Assembly (NCBI GenBank): GCA_013334965.1
Contig: JAAXWO010000007.1
Span: 91,799 to 155,798 of the forward strand
From: Chlorobiaceae bacterium
GTDB lineage: Bacteria; Bacteroidota; Chlorobiia; Chlorobiales; Chlorobiaceae
Direction: 5' to 3'
DNA length: 64,000 bases
The notes under the pieces are model-generated. The model worked only from the letters and a program-made list of their open reading frames with translations. It had not been told where the DNA came from and did no database searches. The position numbers and the translations under genes were made by a program. Of the stretch, positions 28,136-37,330 are shown piece by piece; within the stretch, counting starts at the first letter, position 1, and every line of letters starts with the position of its first letter.

Positions 28136-31099
28136 TCAGTAATATTGCCTGATATATCCATACGCCTTGTCGAACAGTTCCTGATCCTTGACCTGATACT
28201 TTACGTAAATCACTTTGCGCAAAGCCTTCTGGACATCGCGCTCTCCGGATTTGGTGTTCTGCCAGCCGGGAAAGCGAACCAATCGCACGATTTCGTCGAT
28301 GTCAGTGACGATCCGTTCGATCACCACTGGCGTATTGCCACTCTTCACCTCAGCAAACAGTTCGGTCAGGGCCGCTTTTGCCTTTGACTGTTCATCAACA
28401 GGAGCCACCTGCTTCTCCGCCTGAACGACCTCCCTTGCCAGTGTCAACAGCTCCTTAAGAAAATCAAGGCTGTGGAGCAGACCCTGCTCATGCCGTTCCT
28501 TCAATTTTTCAAGTCGCTCACCCAAAGCAACAAACTGTGGATTGTCCTTGTGTTTGCGTAAACGGGCAATAAGCTTGATCTCGATCTCTTTGGATTTTTT
28601 GCGCGGATCCCTGGCTTTGAGCAAACCTTCGAGCACCTCGGCATCCATCACCAGGGTATCCAGATCATCACGAACGGTTTCCAGATGCACGTTCTCATGT
28701 ACCAGCTCGACGGTCTTGGCCCCCAAGGCATGCCAGAGCAGTTTCCCGTTGCCACTCGGCGGCCTCACCGACTCATAGACCTGTGAGAGCCACGTGTAAT
28801 CGGTTTCATAGAGCCTGAGGCATGTATCGGGCGAAAGCGCCTCCCACAAGCGGGAAAGTATCGAGTATTCCGCCGCGAACCTGTCCCTCGTTTCGTTATT
28901 CGGCAGGCAGTCCTGAGCAGCGATCAATCCTTCATATCCTCCGACAGTGCGATCAACACCAGGGAAAAACGCCAGGCATTTTACCATCATGCCGGGCATC
29001 TCCTTTTTCAGACCATCCAGGTTTGTGATGACCTTCTGCACCGCTTTTTCATCGAAATCGAGCGCCGTTGCCACATCGTCGAAAATGCCCAGATAGTCCA
29101 CAATCAGTCCATGCGTCTTGGCGGGATAAACGCGATTGGTACGACAGATGGCCTGGAGCAGGCTGTGGTCCTTCATCGGTTTGTCGAGGTACATCACCTG
29201 CAATATTGGTGCATCAAAACCGGTCAGCAGCTTTGAGGTGACGATCAGGAACTTGAGTGGATCGTTCTGGTCCCGGAACCGGTCAAGAAGCTTCTCTTCC
29301 GCATCCTTGCTCAACTTCCACTCAGCATACACGTCTGACTTGCCCCCCTGTGTATGCATCACAATTGCGCTGGCTTCAGGTCCAACCAGATCATCTAAAG
29401 CCTTTTTGTACAGAACGCAGCACTCCCGATCGAACGCAACCACCTGGGCCTTGAAGCCGTTTGGTTCAACCTTCTCGTGGTAGTGCCTGACAATGTGCTG
29501 GCATATCGCATTGACCCGAACCGGAGCCTTGATCAGCACCGCCATTTTGGCTGCCCGCTTTGCCAGATCGTCACGATCCTCCTCACTCAACTGATCAGTC
29601 ATCTGTGAATAGGCCTCATCAATAGCAGCCTTGTCAATCTTCAACCGCACATCCACCGCCTCGAAATGCAACGGCAGAGTTGCCTTGTCCCGAATCGACT
29701 CCTGAAACGAGTAGCGGCTCATGTAGCCCTGCTCGTCCTCGTCCGCACCGAAGGCCCAAAAGGTGTTGCGATCCCGTTTATTGATCGGGGTACCCGTCAG
29801 TCCGAAGAGAAAAGCGTTCGGCAGCGCATCACGCATTTTACGACCCAGATCCCCCTCCTGGGTACGGTGCGCCTCGTCCACCATCACGATGATATTCGAG
29901 CGATCATTCAGGCGACCATCCGCTTCGGCGAATTTGTAAATGGTGGTGATGATGATCTTGCGGGTATCCGCCGCAAGCAGGCTTTGCAGCTCCTGCCGAT
30001 TCGACGCGCCGATCATGTTCGGGATGTCGGCGGCATTGAAGGTGGCGGTGATCTGTGTGTCTAAGTCGATACGGTCCACAACGATCATCACCGTTGGGTT
30101 GCCCAGCTTGCCATGCATCCGCAACTTCTGCGCTGCGAACACCATCAGCAGAGACTTTCCGGAACCCTGGAAATGCCAGATCAACCCCTTCTTCGGATAA
30201 CCTTTGACCACACGGGCCACCATCAGATTGACCGCCTCGTACTGCTGGTAACGGCTGATAATCTTGATGCGGCGATGCTTCTTGTCGGTGGCAAACAGAG
30301 TAAAATTCTGCAGAATATCCAGCACCACCTGGGGACGCAGCATGGAACGAAGAGAACTCCGTACGCCGGCCAATGAACCTTCGTTCCGGTCTTCACCTTC
30401 ATACCACGGCCCCCAGATATCTATCGGCATGCGCACCGAACCGTAGCGATAGCACTTCCCTTCAGTGGCGAATGAAAAAACGTTGGACACAAACATCTGC
30501 GGCACGCTCTTTTCGTAGCCATTATGGATGTCGCTTGCTGCATCCACCCAGGTGACCGCCGGACGTACCGGAGTCTTGGCTTCGCCTATCACCAGAGGAA
30601 TACCGTTGACCAACAGCAGAATATCAAATCGGCGCCCTCCCTCCTTGACCGGATAGACCCACTGGCTTGTCACCACATAATCGTTGTTGCCCAGATCATC
30701 GAAATCGATCAACCGTACCGAAGCGTGCTCACCGTTCTCCCCGAATGGCATCGACTTTTCCCCACGCAGCCATTCGGCAAACATTTCGTTGGCCCGCACC
30801 AGACCTTCGCTCTGGACCGAAAGTGGTATGGCCCGCAGCCGGTAGAGCACCTCGTCTGCACGGTCAGGCTGTTCCTTGATTTCAGGGTTCAGACGGATCA
30901 GAGCCTCACGCGCCATGGATTCCACAAGCACATCTGAGTACTGCCGCGGCAGCTCCTCGGCATTCACAAAGCGCCATCCTTTGACCTCGCTTCCATAGCT
31001 GGCGTGTTCGTCGGAGACAATGTTCACCGACACACTGCCAGCGAGAGTATCGAGGACCATCTGTACGATGGTGTTTTCTTCGTTGAAAAGGATCATCAT
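28136..31099 (-). CDS. hsdR: Type I restriction enzyme R subunit HsdR
   Basis: Translocating endonuclease subunit of a type I restriction enzyme. 987 residues from the ATG at 31099, which overlaps the reverse transcriptase stop as ATGA and is preceded by GGGAG; a GTG at 31111 is less likely. A PD-(D/E)xK nuclease core, FDILLLVNGIPLVIGEAKTP, lies near residue 160. Walker A is HFQGSGKSLL near 310, DEAH-box VDEAHRTQEGD near 410, TGTPINKRD near 430, and the helicase motif VI region follows QAICRTNRVYP. It is the last gene of the hsd operon, separated from hsdS by the retron-like genes. Confidence 0.94.
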   Translation of the reverse strand: MMILFNEENTIVQMVLDTLAGSVSVNIVSDEHASYGSEVKGWRFVNAEELPRQYSDVLVESMAREALIRLNPEIKEQPDRADEVLYRLRAIPLSVQSEGLVRANEMFAEWLRGEKSMPFGENGEHASVRLIDFDDLGNNDYVVTSQWVYPVKEGGRRFDILLLVNGIPLVIGEAKTPVRPAVTWVDAASDIHNGYEKSVPQMFVSNVFSFATEGKCYRYGSVRMPIDIWGPWYEGEDRNEGSLAGVRSSLRSMLRPQVVLDILQNFTLFATDKKHRRIKIISRYQQYEAVNLMVARVVKGYPKKGLIWHFQGSGKSLLMVFAAQKLRMHGKLGNPTVMIVVDRIDLDTQITATFNAADIPNMIGASNRQELQSLLAADTRKIIITTIYKFAEADGRLNDRSNIIVMVDEAHRTQEGDLGRKMRDALPNAFLFGLTGTPINKRDRNTFWAFGADEDEQGYMSRYSFQESIRDKATLPLHFEAVDVRLKIDKAAIDEAYSQMTDQLSEEDRDDLAKRAAKMAVLIKAPVRVNAICQHIVRHYHEKVEPNGFKAQVVAFDRECCVLYKKALDDLVGPEASAIVMHTQGGKSDVYAEWKLSKDAEEKLLDRFRDQNDPLKFLIVTSKLLTGFDAPILQVMYLDKPMKDHSLLQAICRTNRVYPAKTHGLIVDYLGIFDDVATALDFDEKAVQKVITNLDGLKKEMPGMMVKCLAFFPGVDRTVGGYEGLIAAQDCLPNNETRDRFAAEYSILSRLWEALSPDTCLRLYETDYTWLSQVYESVRPPSGNGKLLWHALGAKTVELVHENVHLETVRDDLDTLVMDAEVLEGLLKARDPRKKSKEIEIKLIARLRKHKDNPQFVALGERLEKLKERHEQGLLHSLDFLKELLTLAREVVQAEKQVAPVDEQSKAKAALTELFAEVKSGNTPVVIERIVTDIDEIVRLVRFPGWQNTKSGERDVQKALRKVIYVKYQVKDQELFDKAYGYIRQYY

Positions 31100-32280
31100 G
31101 TTGTCTCCCACGGCACATCAAGTTCACTTAATCGTAATTTAAATTCCGCCCATCGCTTTATATCTACATCCTTCACGAAAGCTACTAGCCCGGACAAATG
31201 GTTGTAGAAACCATAAGCTGAATAAAAATTCTCGTGCTTAGCCGTATTGACCAAGCCGTATTTATTAGCTGCGTACAAGAGCCGATCAATACGCATATAT
31301 GTTTCTTTCGATAAGCGGGGTGAATCACCGTCAACGAGCAATCCTAGTACAAGTTTTTTTGAGCCTGGACCGGCGATGCGAGTTTTCTTTTCATTTTCTA
31401 GAAACCGGGCTTTGCGAATGCGATGAACGATGGCACGGTGAATATCCCCTCTACTCATCTTAGAGGGCAGGTCATACGCGGATATGGAGATATCGTCCGC
31501 ATAACGGGTATAGACAAATCCGAGTTGAAAGGCGTATTCATGGAGAGATTCATCTAAGTGGCGAGCGGCAAGATTGCTAAGCATAGGGCTGGATGGCGCG
31601 CCCTGAGGGAGAACACCAGTCCTTTGACTGTGCAAATATGGCTTAAATTTCAGGTACCCAGAAAAGGCATCATCTAATAGTTCAACATTATCAAAATTTG
31701 GCTTTTCAGAGTAGGAAGCTCTTAAGTATCTTTTGAAAGAAATGGGCAATCTTGTGGTCGTGCAAAGGCGAGCAATTTCAAATGACAAGAGTTTTCTGTA
31801 GCCAAGACCATTAAATATTCTATAGACATCAACTTCACTAATTTCGTAAAAGAAATCTTTGAGGTCGTATTGAAATAGCCATCTTGCACCACAATGTTGA
31901 CTCGCACACTGACGGATACCTCCTGAGGAATGAAATGCGAAAGCTGCCGGATGGGGTTTAACCCCGCATAGAATTTCCTTGTGTAAATATTGCTGAACTC
32001 TGAATAATTCAGGAGTAACCGCATGGATGAAACGCCGTCCACCCGATCGCTTAGCAACTGCATACATCCGATAGTTAGCGCTCTCTCTTTGACGGTTCAC
32101 GGTCTCGTGCAAGATTTCCGTTTCAACTCCTACGATCTTGGCAAGATGTCCAAGCGTAAAAATGACTGGAAGACCGGAGCTCCTCAATTGGGCCGCATAG
32201 TCCCGTAGACTAGCTGCGGTCTGCATGTCACGCTGATTTTTGGCGTTCTCATAAAGGTGATGTACTGACCAGGCATCCAT
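31096..32280 (-). CDS. Retron-like reverse transcriptase
   Basis: 394 residues. The palm has the first catalytic Asp in FQYDLKDFFYEIS (D139), the RT4 motif LPQGAPSSPMLSNLAA (224-239) and the YADD catalytic box in YTRYADDISIS (260-263). These forms are retron/retron-like, unlike group II intron or DGR enzymes, and no maturase or endonuclease domain is present. The retron-specific region X, normally NAxxH, reads CASQH (125-129); the region Y motif, normally VTG, reads VLG (311-313). The start is supported by AAGGAG six bases upstream. Its stop overlaps hsdR as ATGA, and it directly follows the PRTase-like gene (TGAATG), so all three are probably co-translated. Alternatives are an Abi-type or other orphan RT. 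Confidence 0.88.
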   Translation of the reverse strand: MDAWSVHHLYENAKNQRDMQTAASLRDYAAQLRSSGLPVIFTLGHLAKIVGVETEILHETVNRQRESANYRMYAVAKRSGGRRFIHAVTPELFRVQQYLHKEILCGVKPHPAAFAFHSSGGIRQCASQHCGARWLFQYDLKDFFYEISEVDVYRIFNGLGYRKLLSFEIARLCTTTRLPISFKRYLRASYSEKPNFDNVELLDDAFSGYLKFKPYLHSQRTGVLPQGAPSSPMLSNLAARHLDESLHEYAFQLGFVYTRYADDISISAYDLPSKMSRGDIHRAIVHRIRKARFLENEKKTRIAGPGSKKLVLGLLVDGDSPRLSKETYMRIDRLLYAANKYGLVNTAKHENFYSAYGFYNHLSGLVAFVKDVDIKRWAEFKLRLSELDVPWETT

Positions 32281-32510
32281 TCACTTCTCCTTCAAGCCGA
32301 TGGTGCCTGAAGCGTCTCCGTCCGCACGAGCAGACGAAGGTGGCGAGATGGAGACGCTTGAGGGCGGCAAAGCCGCCTTTGCGTCAGTTTTTTCCAGAGA
32401 TATCTGTCCGATATCCCCATCCTCAAACAGCGAACTGCCATTGGATTCTGTCTGAACCCCGTTACCAGAGCCAGACGGCTGAACGATTGCCCGGCCTGCA
32501 CACCATTTAG
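32281..32510 (-). ncRNA. Candidate retron msr-msd RNA overlapping the effector 3' end
   Basis: On the minus strand this stretch holds several consecutive hairpins: AGCC/GGCT around 32469-32480; a 9-pair stem with a 5-base loop at 32396-32418; GGCGGC-TTT-GCCGCC at 32363-32377; and a long stem at 32310-32359 with a 10-base perfect arm (AAGCGTCTCC) plus further pairs after one mismatch. ATGGTG near 32501-32506 can pair with CACCAT at 32300-32305, a short candidate a1/a2 pair enclosing them. It lies directly before the RT start, where retrons keep their ncRNA, and the peptide it encodes is low-complexity. Boundaries and branching G are not determined. Confidence 0.5.
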
Positions 32511-33663
32511 TTGGAATATACAGAGAATGGTCATATATGGCCGACGAATTCAACTCCTTTTGTTGACGTATAAATTCTTGCCCAGCCTTAGAGAGGGAGC
32601 ACTTGTCAGTGATTAAGCCAGCTGAATAAAGCCGTGTAGTCACCGATTGAATAACTGCATTATCAAGTCCTGTAACAAATACTACAGATGATTTCTTGCG
32701 AATCCCTCTCTTGTAACACTGAAGAACCTGAATTAATTGTGGAGATAATGAAAGCTCTTTTCTGTATACAAAACTTAATTGATCTGCGCTGGTTTCGAGA
32801 AGTGTTGTTGTCCACTCAGGGAACACGCGTCGAGGAAACAATGGTTTCCAGTATTCGTTTTCAAACCATAAAGGGCCAGGGATGTTATTGGGAATACTAT
32901 GATAAAAGACAATACTTGCCATAGTCCCCTTATATCCTTTACGACGACAATTAGGTATAACCTTTACTGAATTGCAAGTATTTATTATTTGTTCAGAATA
33001 TTTGCCCCATCTTTGAGCAAGATTATTGCTATTAAAACAATATTGAGATAAAAATGTAATTTTACTGTCTTTTGGATGTTTACGACAATGATGATTTGAC
33101 CCGGGTATTGCATTTAAAATCACGCATTCCGAATCTTGAAATCTTGAGTATGATAATATTTTGATCCTGATGTTACCAAAGCTCCATCGACTTCTGATTG
33201 TTTTTTGGGAAAAGAACTTAATTGCATACTCTGCAGACCGATCACCACTACCAATAGAGTCGTCAATGAATATCGCGCAGAATTTTTTCAGTTTTTTAAT
33301 TTCAAAAATTGAAGGGTGATTGAAAAACTGACCGCTTTGGTTCTTAATAAAATTTGCGACGACAGATTGGACGAGATCTTCACTGCCCATTGCCTCACCA
33401 GGCCTATCAATTATTTCACCATTAGCATCCCACAGTGATTTGATGCTGTCGTCTGTTTTACACACACTATAAATGCCATAAATATTACTTGAATCTAAAG
33501 AATTAAGTTGCCTAATCAACCACTGAGAATATTCATCCCGAGAAACGAAAATCAAATTCAAGAGCATATTATACGCACCAGCCTGATGATCAGCTTTGAA
33601 TTGTTTAAGCCATGATTGTATTTCTGCACTTGACTCAATCATTTCCGGCGTAAGTCTTTTCAT
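32281..33663 (-). CDS. PRTase-like retron effector with C-terminal winged helix
   Basis: 460 residues, not a family I can name precisely. FCAIFIDDSIGSGDRSAEYA (about 128-147) matches the PRPP-binding loop of type I phosphoribosyltransferases (hydrophobic stretch, DD, small residues, GS/T). A later stretch, LVYRKEL to LYSAGLITDKCSLSKAGQEFI (about 310-375), looks like a winged helix. The last 75 residues are Ser/Pro/Gly/Ala-rich and coincide with the hairpin-rich DNA. PRTase-like plus winged-helix proteins are known retron effectors. The ATG at 33663 follows GGAGG and overlaps a 62-codon frame as ATGA. The gene is visibly AT-richer than its neighbours, suggesting recent transfer. Confidence 0.7.
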   Translation of the reverse strand: MKRLTPEMIESSAEIQSWLKQFKADHQAGAYNMLLNLIFVSRDEYSQWLIRQLNSLDSSNIYGIYSVCKTDDSIKSLWDANGEIIDRPGEAMGSEDLVQSVVANFIKNQSGQFFNHPSIFEIKKLKKFCAIFIDDSIGSGDRSAEYAIKFFSQKTIRSRWSFGNIRIKILSYSRFQDSECVILNAIPGSNHHCRKHPKDSKITFLSQYCFNSNNLAQRWGKYSEQIINTCNSVKVIPNCRRKGYKGTMASIVFYHSIPNNIPGPLWFENEYWKPLFPRRVFPEWTTTLLETSADQLSFVYRKELSLSPQLIQVLQCYKRGIRKKSSVVFVTGLDNAVIQSVTTRLYSAGLITDKCSLSKAGQEFIRQQKELNSSAIYDHSLYIPTKWCAGRAIVQPSGSGNGVQTESNGSSLFEDGDIGQISLEKTDAKAALPPSSVSISPPSSARADGDASGTIGLKEK

Positions 33664-33848
33664 ATACCATCCTCCGTACAACGAGGATTTGCAAATATAA
33701 CTGATGACTGCATATTAGGAAGTAATAACACACAAATGCTTTGAGTTGCTGTGATAAGATCTTCAAAGTAACTGGCGTGCTCGATAATTTTTTCTCCTTT
33801 AATCATAGAGGGATCCCATAAGAATATCTCCAAGTTCATGCTTGACAT
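33660..33848 (-). CDS. Small unidentified ORF coupled to the PRTase-like gene
   Basis: A 62-codon frame starting inside the 3' end of hsdS (50-base overlap) and ending with TGA that overlaps the effector start as ATGA. The product (MSSMNLEIFLWDPSMIKGEK...) has one moderately hydrophobic stretch (SICVLLLPNMQSSVIFA) and no known motif. The coupling at its 3' end suggests translation, but there is no clear ribosome binding site at its start. It may be a leader peptide, a small third retron component, a gene remnant, or a chance frame. Confidence 0.3.
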   Translation of the reverse strand: MSSMNLEIFLWDPSMIKGEKIIEHASYFEDLITATQSICVLLLPNMQSSVIFANPRCTEDGI

Positions 33849-34986
33849 TTTGCAGGCACTTTATATGGTGCTTAATTTCTTCAATCCGAATATTGATTTC
33901 CCCAATTAAGACTAATATCTCATCCTGTTTTTGCAAGCTTGGCACCGGTATGGAAAAACCTTTGATCATTCCTACATTAATATTTGCCTGAGCAGCTCCA
34001 TGGGCCAATGCCCGAATATTTTTGTATTCTTTTAATAGATAGTAGTAAACGTACCGAGAACGGAGCTTATCCTTTTTTGAAACAATTGCTGCACAGGCTT
34101 GATTGATAGCCGCATCTATAACAGTAAAACCAGCTCTACCTCTTGTTGGACCCTGTCCATACATCGCCACTAAAGCTGTATTTTTAGGAACCATTTTTGC
34201 TGCGGATTTTGTAACAGCCAAAGGAGTAATTTTTTCTTCAGTATCATTTATGTCGTAATAATTAACTTCTCCTGTCTTTATCCAAGGAATCCTCCCTCCG
34301 TCCCAGAAGAATGTATTTTTTCTCGACGGCGTCCCACCAGAATACACTTCAGCCACCTCATAGATTTTGCAAATCGAGTCGTTTTTCTCATTATTCTCTG
34401 CAGTATTGCTGACGATGTCACACGAGTAAAACTCTTGTAAAGAAGTATTACGAAAATCGATTTGTTGCCCCAACACAACTTTCCAATTTTCAAGCGCCTC
34501 ATCCGCAGCCCACAGAATCTCAGCAATGCGCTTCTGTTCCTCAATCGGCGGCAAAGGAAATTCCTGATCTTTAAGCGTAGTCCAATTGATCGTTGGAGAA
34601 AGTGATCCTACCGATATCTCAATGGCTCGCATCATAAACATTTCCGACTTAAGAAAAAACGGTAACAACTCCTGCAGAATCATCTTGGGCTTTGCCCTTA
34701 CTACCAAGGCATGAGCCGAGCAAATACCATCGAACTCCGCTACAGCAAGCTTACGCTGATACGCGCGTCGTCGTCCGAAAATCACATCACCTTTCTTAAA
34801 GGCCAGTTTTTGCCCTGTAACATCGGAGGGATGACCCCATTGGCGTAGGTGAATTGTGCCGGGATCGAGATGCTCCAACCCAACATAAACGTCAGTCTTG
34901 GCATCGGCGGGGTTCACTCGCACTGCAACATTCTGAACAATGTCGCCGAACTTGACCATCTTCCAGCCGTGATTGAGAGAACTCAT
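33799..34986 (-). CDS. hsdS: Type I restriction enzyme specificity subunit HsdS
   Basis: DNA-recognition subunit that sets the target for both modification and cleavage. 395 residues with two target-recognition domains separated by conserved helices: TRD1 (about 1-160, ending in PLPPIEEQKRIAEILWAADEALENWK) and TRD2 (about 200-340), then the C-terminal helix with FSIPVPSLQKQDEILVLIGEI. The start has an excellent GGAGG six bases upstream and overlaps the preceding stop as ATGA. AT-rich compared with hsdM and hsdR, as is common for exchangeable specificity genes. Confidence 0.93.
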   Translation of the reverse strand: MSSLNHGWKMVKFGDIVQNVAVRVNPADAKTDVYVGLEHLDPGTIHLRQWGHPSDVTGQKLAFKKGDVIFGRRRAYQRKLAVAEFDGICSAHALVVRAKPKMILQELLPFFLKSEMFMMRAIEISVGSLSPTINWTTLKDQEFPLPPIEEQKRIAEILWAADEALENWKVVLGQQIDFRNTSLQEFYSCDIVSNTAENNEKNDSICKIYEVAEVYSGGTPSRKNTFFWDGGRIPWIKTGEVNYYDINDTEEKITPLAVTKSAAKMVPKNTALVAMYGQGPTRGRAGFTVIDAAINQACAAIVSKKDKLRSRYVYYYLLKEYKNIRALAHGAAQANINVGMIKGFSIPVPSLQKQDEILVLIGEINIRIEEIKHHIKCLQNVKHELGDILMGSLYD

Positions 34987-37322
34987 ATATTACCTCCAGA
35001 GTGAATTACTCTCAGAGTTCTATCTACGTAAACCTTGAGCTCTCTAGGTTCCGGTTCATCGGCAGTCTCGCCAACGGCCCCATGATGAAAACGTTGGCTA
35101 TAAGTGTTTATGTTACTGAGTTCATCAACCAAATTCTGGCAATGCCTAAGTGGATCTACGTTTTGAGCTTCTCGTATCTTTCGTATCATATCTCCCAACC
35201 AATCGTTTTCCACCCAACTTTTTGGAAACTTAAGCCGAAGATATTCTTCAAGTATCACTCGAAGCGTGTCGGCAACTTCTTTAAGATGTTGTAGGTGTTC
35301 ACTGGGGTTATCTGTGAAACTGCATAGACGATGATAGTTTTTCTCATACGCCTGGCTAGGGAGAAGAGGCAACAACTGAGCGTCAAGCGTTGCTGGATCT
35401 GTTAGTGGTTATAGAATAAATGTCTTTGTCGATGTACCGGGACGTTTCTCTACTGCTCGTGCAAATTCAAGATCATGTGAAAACACAATGCATTGACTGG
35501 AAAGACCTGTCAAATGATGAATTCTTTCTATTGTACACTGCCTCCGACTCCGATCCTGATTGTGGTATGGATCATCAAACACAACGACTGCGTTTGATAC
35601 ATCTCCGGCAAGTTCAACACGAGCCAAAAAGTATGCAAGAGCTAACGCACTTCGATCACCACCACTCAGGGTATTGGCTAAAGATGGTTGAGAGGGTGTA
35701 GATGCTGACTCTGGGGTAGAAGAGACGCGCGTACCGTATAGTTCTATAGCAAGTTGACCCGAGGGCGACCCACCTCTAAAGTTCACACCGTCGCTAACAA
35801 TTCGAAAATCAGCACTAAACAGTTCTAATAATTCGTTGATTTTAGCTCCATAGCTCTCAAAAAGTTGGTTGGACTGTGTTCGAAGTGCCTCATTGGCCCG
35901 CTGCTTCACTTGCTGGGCACTTGCCTTTTCGTCTAACGCTATATCATAAGCTCCGTAAGCACTTATTACCTCAGGTATATATCGTTGTTTACAGGCTTTC
36001 AAAGTTGCAAGCCTATTCTGCAAAGGGACTAAGTCAATCGTCCCTGAATTTTCCTGATAACGTCTAAGAGCCGCATTTACATCAGAAAGACTCTCGTTAT
36101 ATTCCTCTAACTCCACCGCTATTTCTCTCCATGCATTTATTGCTAATGTTTCGTCTTCTGAAAGGTTTATTGAAGACATCGGGCTTTCCTGCTTACGCGT
36201 CAATGCTGCCAACATCGCTTGACAAGCATGATCTAATGCAGCCACAATGTTCTCGGTCTCTCTGATTCGAGGCAATTCAAAAGTATAGCCTGCCGCATCT
36301 TGCCACCAAACTTGTTCTGTTCCATGAGCGATAAGAGTCTGGCGAAGTTGATTTTGCGCTGACTCACCAAATGTAGCATTTACGTTGCGGATCGTATCCC
36401 CGTGCAGTATCTGATAACTCTGCAAAGCGCCAGAGAAAAAGGCTTGATAGGCCTCCAAAATTTCCAGCCCATGCGTCTCTTGCCCACAATAAGGACAGAA
36501 GACTCCTAATTGTGCCTCAAACCCTTGGTTAATCCAAGAGAGTGAAAGATTGCGAGACGTCGAGTCAAGATGATCTCGAATTTTATTTTGAGCAGTATGC
36601 GCAACAGTATCAAGAGTTGAATTCAATACTGTCTCCAAGACTTTTGGAATTTCAGCTATTGGCAATACGCCAATTGGCCTGCGCGCTCGGATTGAATCCG
36701 CTTTGGCTATTGTTTGTTCCGCGGTCCTGATTTCACCAGTCACAGTTTCAATTTGACTATCAACTCCTTGTATTTGAGCCAAGGATCTAAATGGTTCTAT
36801 TGTATAGCCGGCTGGAAGCAACAGTGTAAGGTTATCACGAGCACTGGTGAATGAAGCCGTTGAATTGGTTAAGCTCTGTTCAGCATTATCAACGGCTTGC
36901 TGCAAAGAAATAGCTTGATCACCAATCACAAGTCCATAAAGGTTCCGGCGCTGATCAACATTGATGTGATGACCGATAATGACGTTCTCTGAAACGAAAC
37001 GATCGTCATAAATATAAATTGGAGGACAAGTACCTCGATTCAACCATATCCCTCTTTGAAACCTTACCGTTGTAGGTCCTCCTGTACCATCACACGTAAT
37101 TATGATCTCTGGTTGTTCGGTTGATCCAAATCTTTGCCGCCCAATGATATAAGCCGGATTTCCTGTACCAAGTGAACGAAGTACATCACATAGCGTACTT
37201 TTCCCACAAGCGTTATTTGCATAAATAACGTTCAGCTTAGAAAAGTCTCCTTCATGACCTTGGGTTGGATTCAGCGAAGTAAACCGCCCAACCCTCTTGA
37301 GTACATTTATTCGCTTGATCAT
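34983..37322 (-). pseudogene. RloC/PrrC-like AAA ATPase with putative HEPN RNase tail, split by in-frame TAA
   Basis: The main frame (35409-37322, 637 codons) encodes an SMC/AAA_13-type ATPase: Walker A ANNACGKSTLCD near residue 36, coiled coils flanking a CPYCGQE zinc-hook-like motif near residue 275, signature LSGGDRSALALAYFLARVEL, Walker B VVVFDDPYHNQDRSRR and H-loop VFSHD. It stops at TAA (35409-35411) after TKTFIL. The same frame continues without further stop to 34983 and encodes an ordinary-looking C-terminal domain with TLRVILEEYLRLKFP (R-x3-E) and YSQRFHHG, as in the anticodon-nuclease/HEPN end of this family. So one codon change, for example GAA to TAA, separates motor from toxin-like domain. 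RloC genes are classically found in type I restriction loci. The downstream part could still be made from an internal ATG at 35375. Confidence 0.75.
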
Positions 37323-37330
37323 GATGCTTT

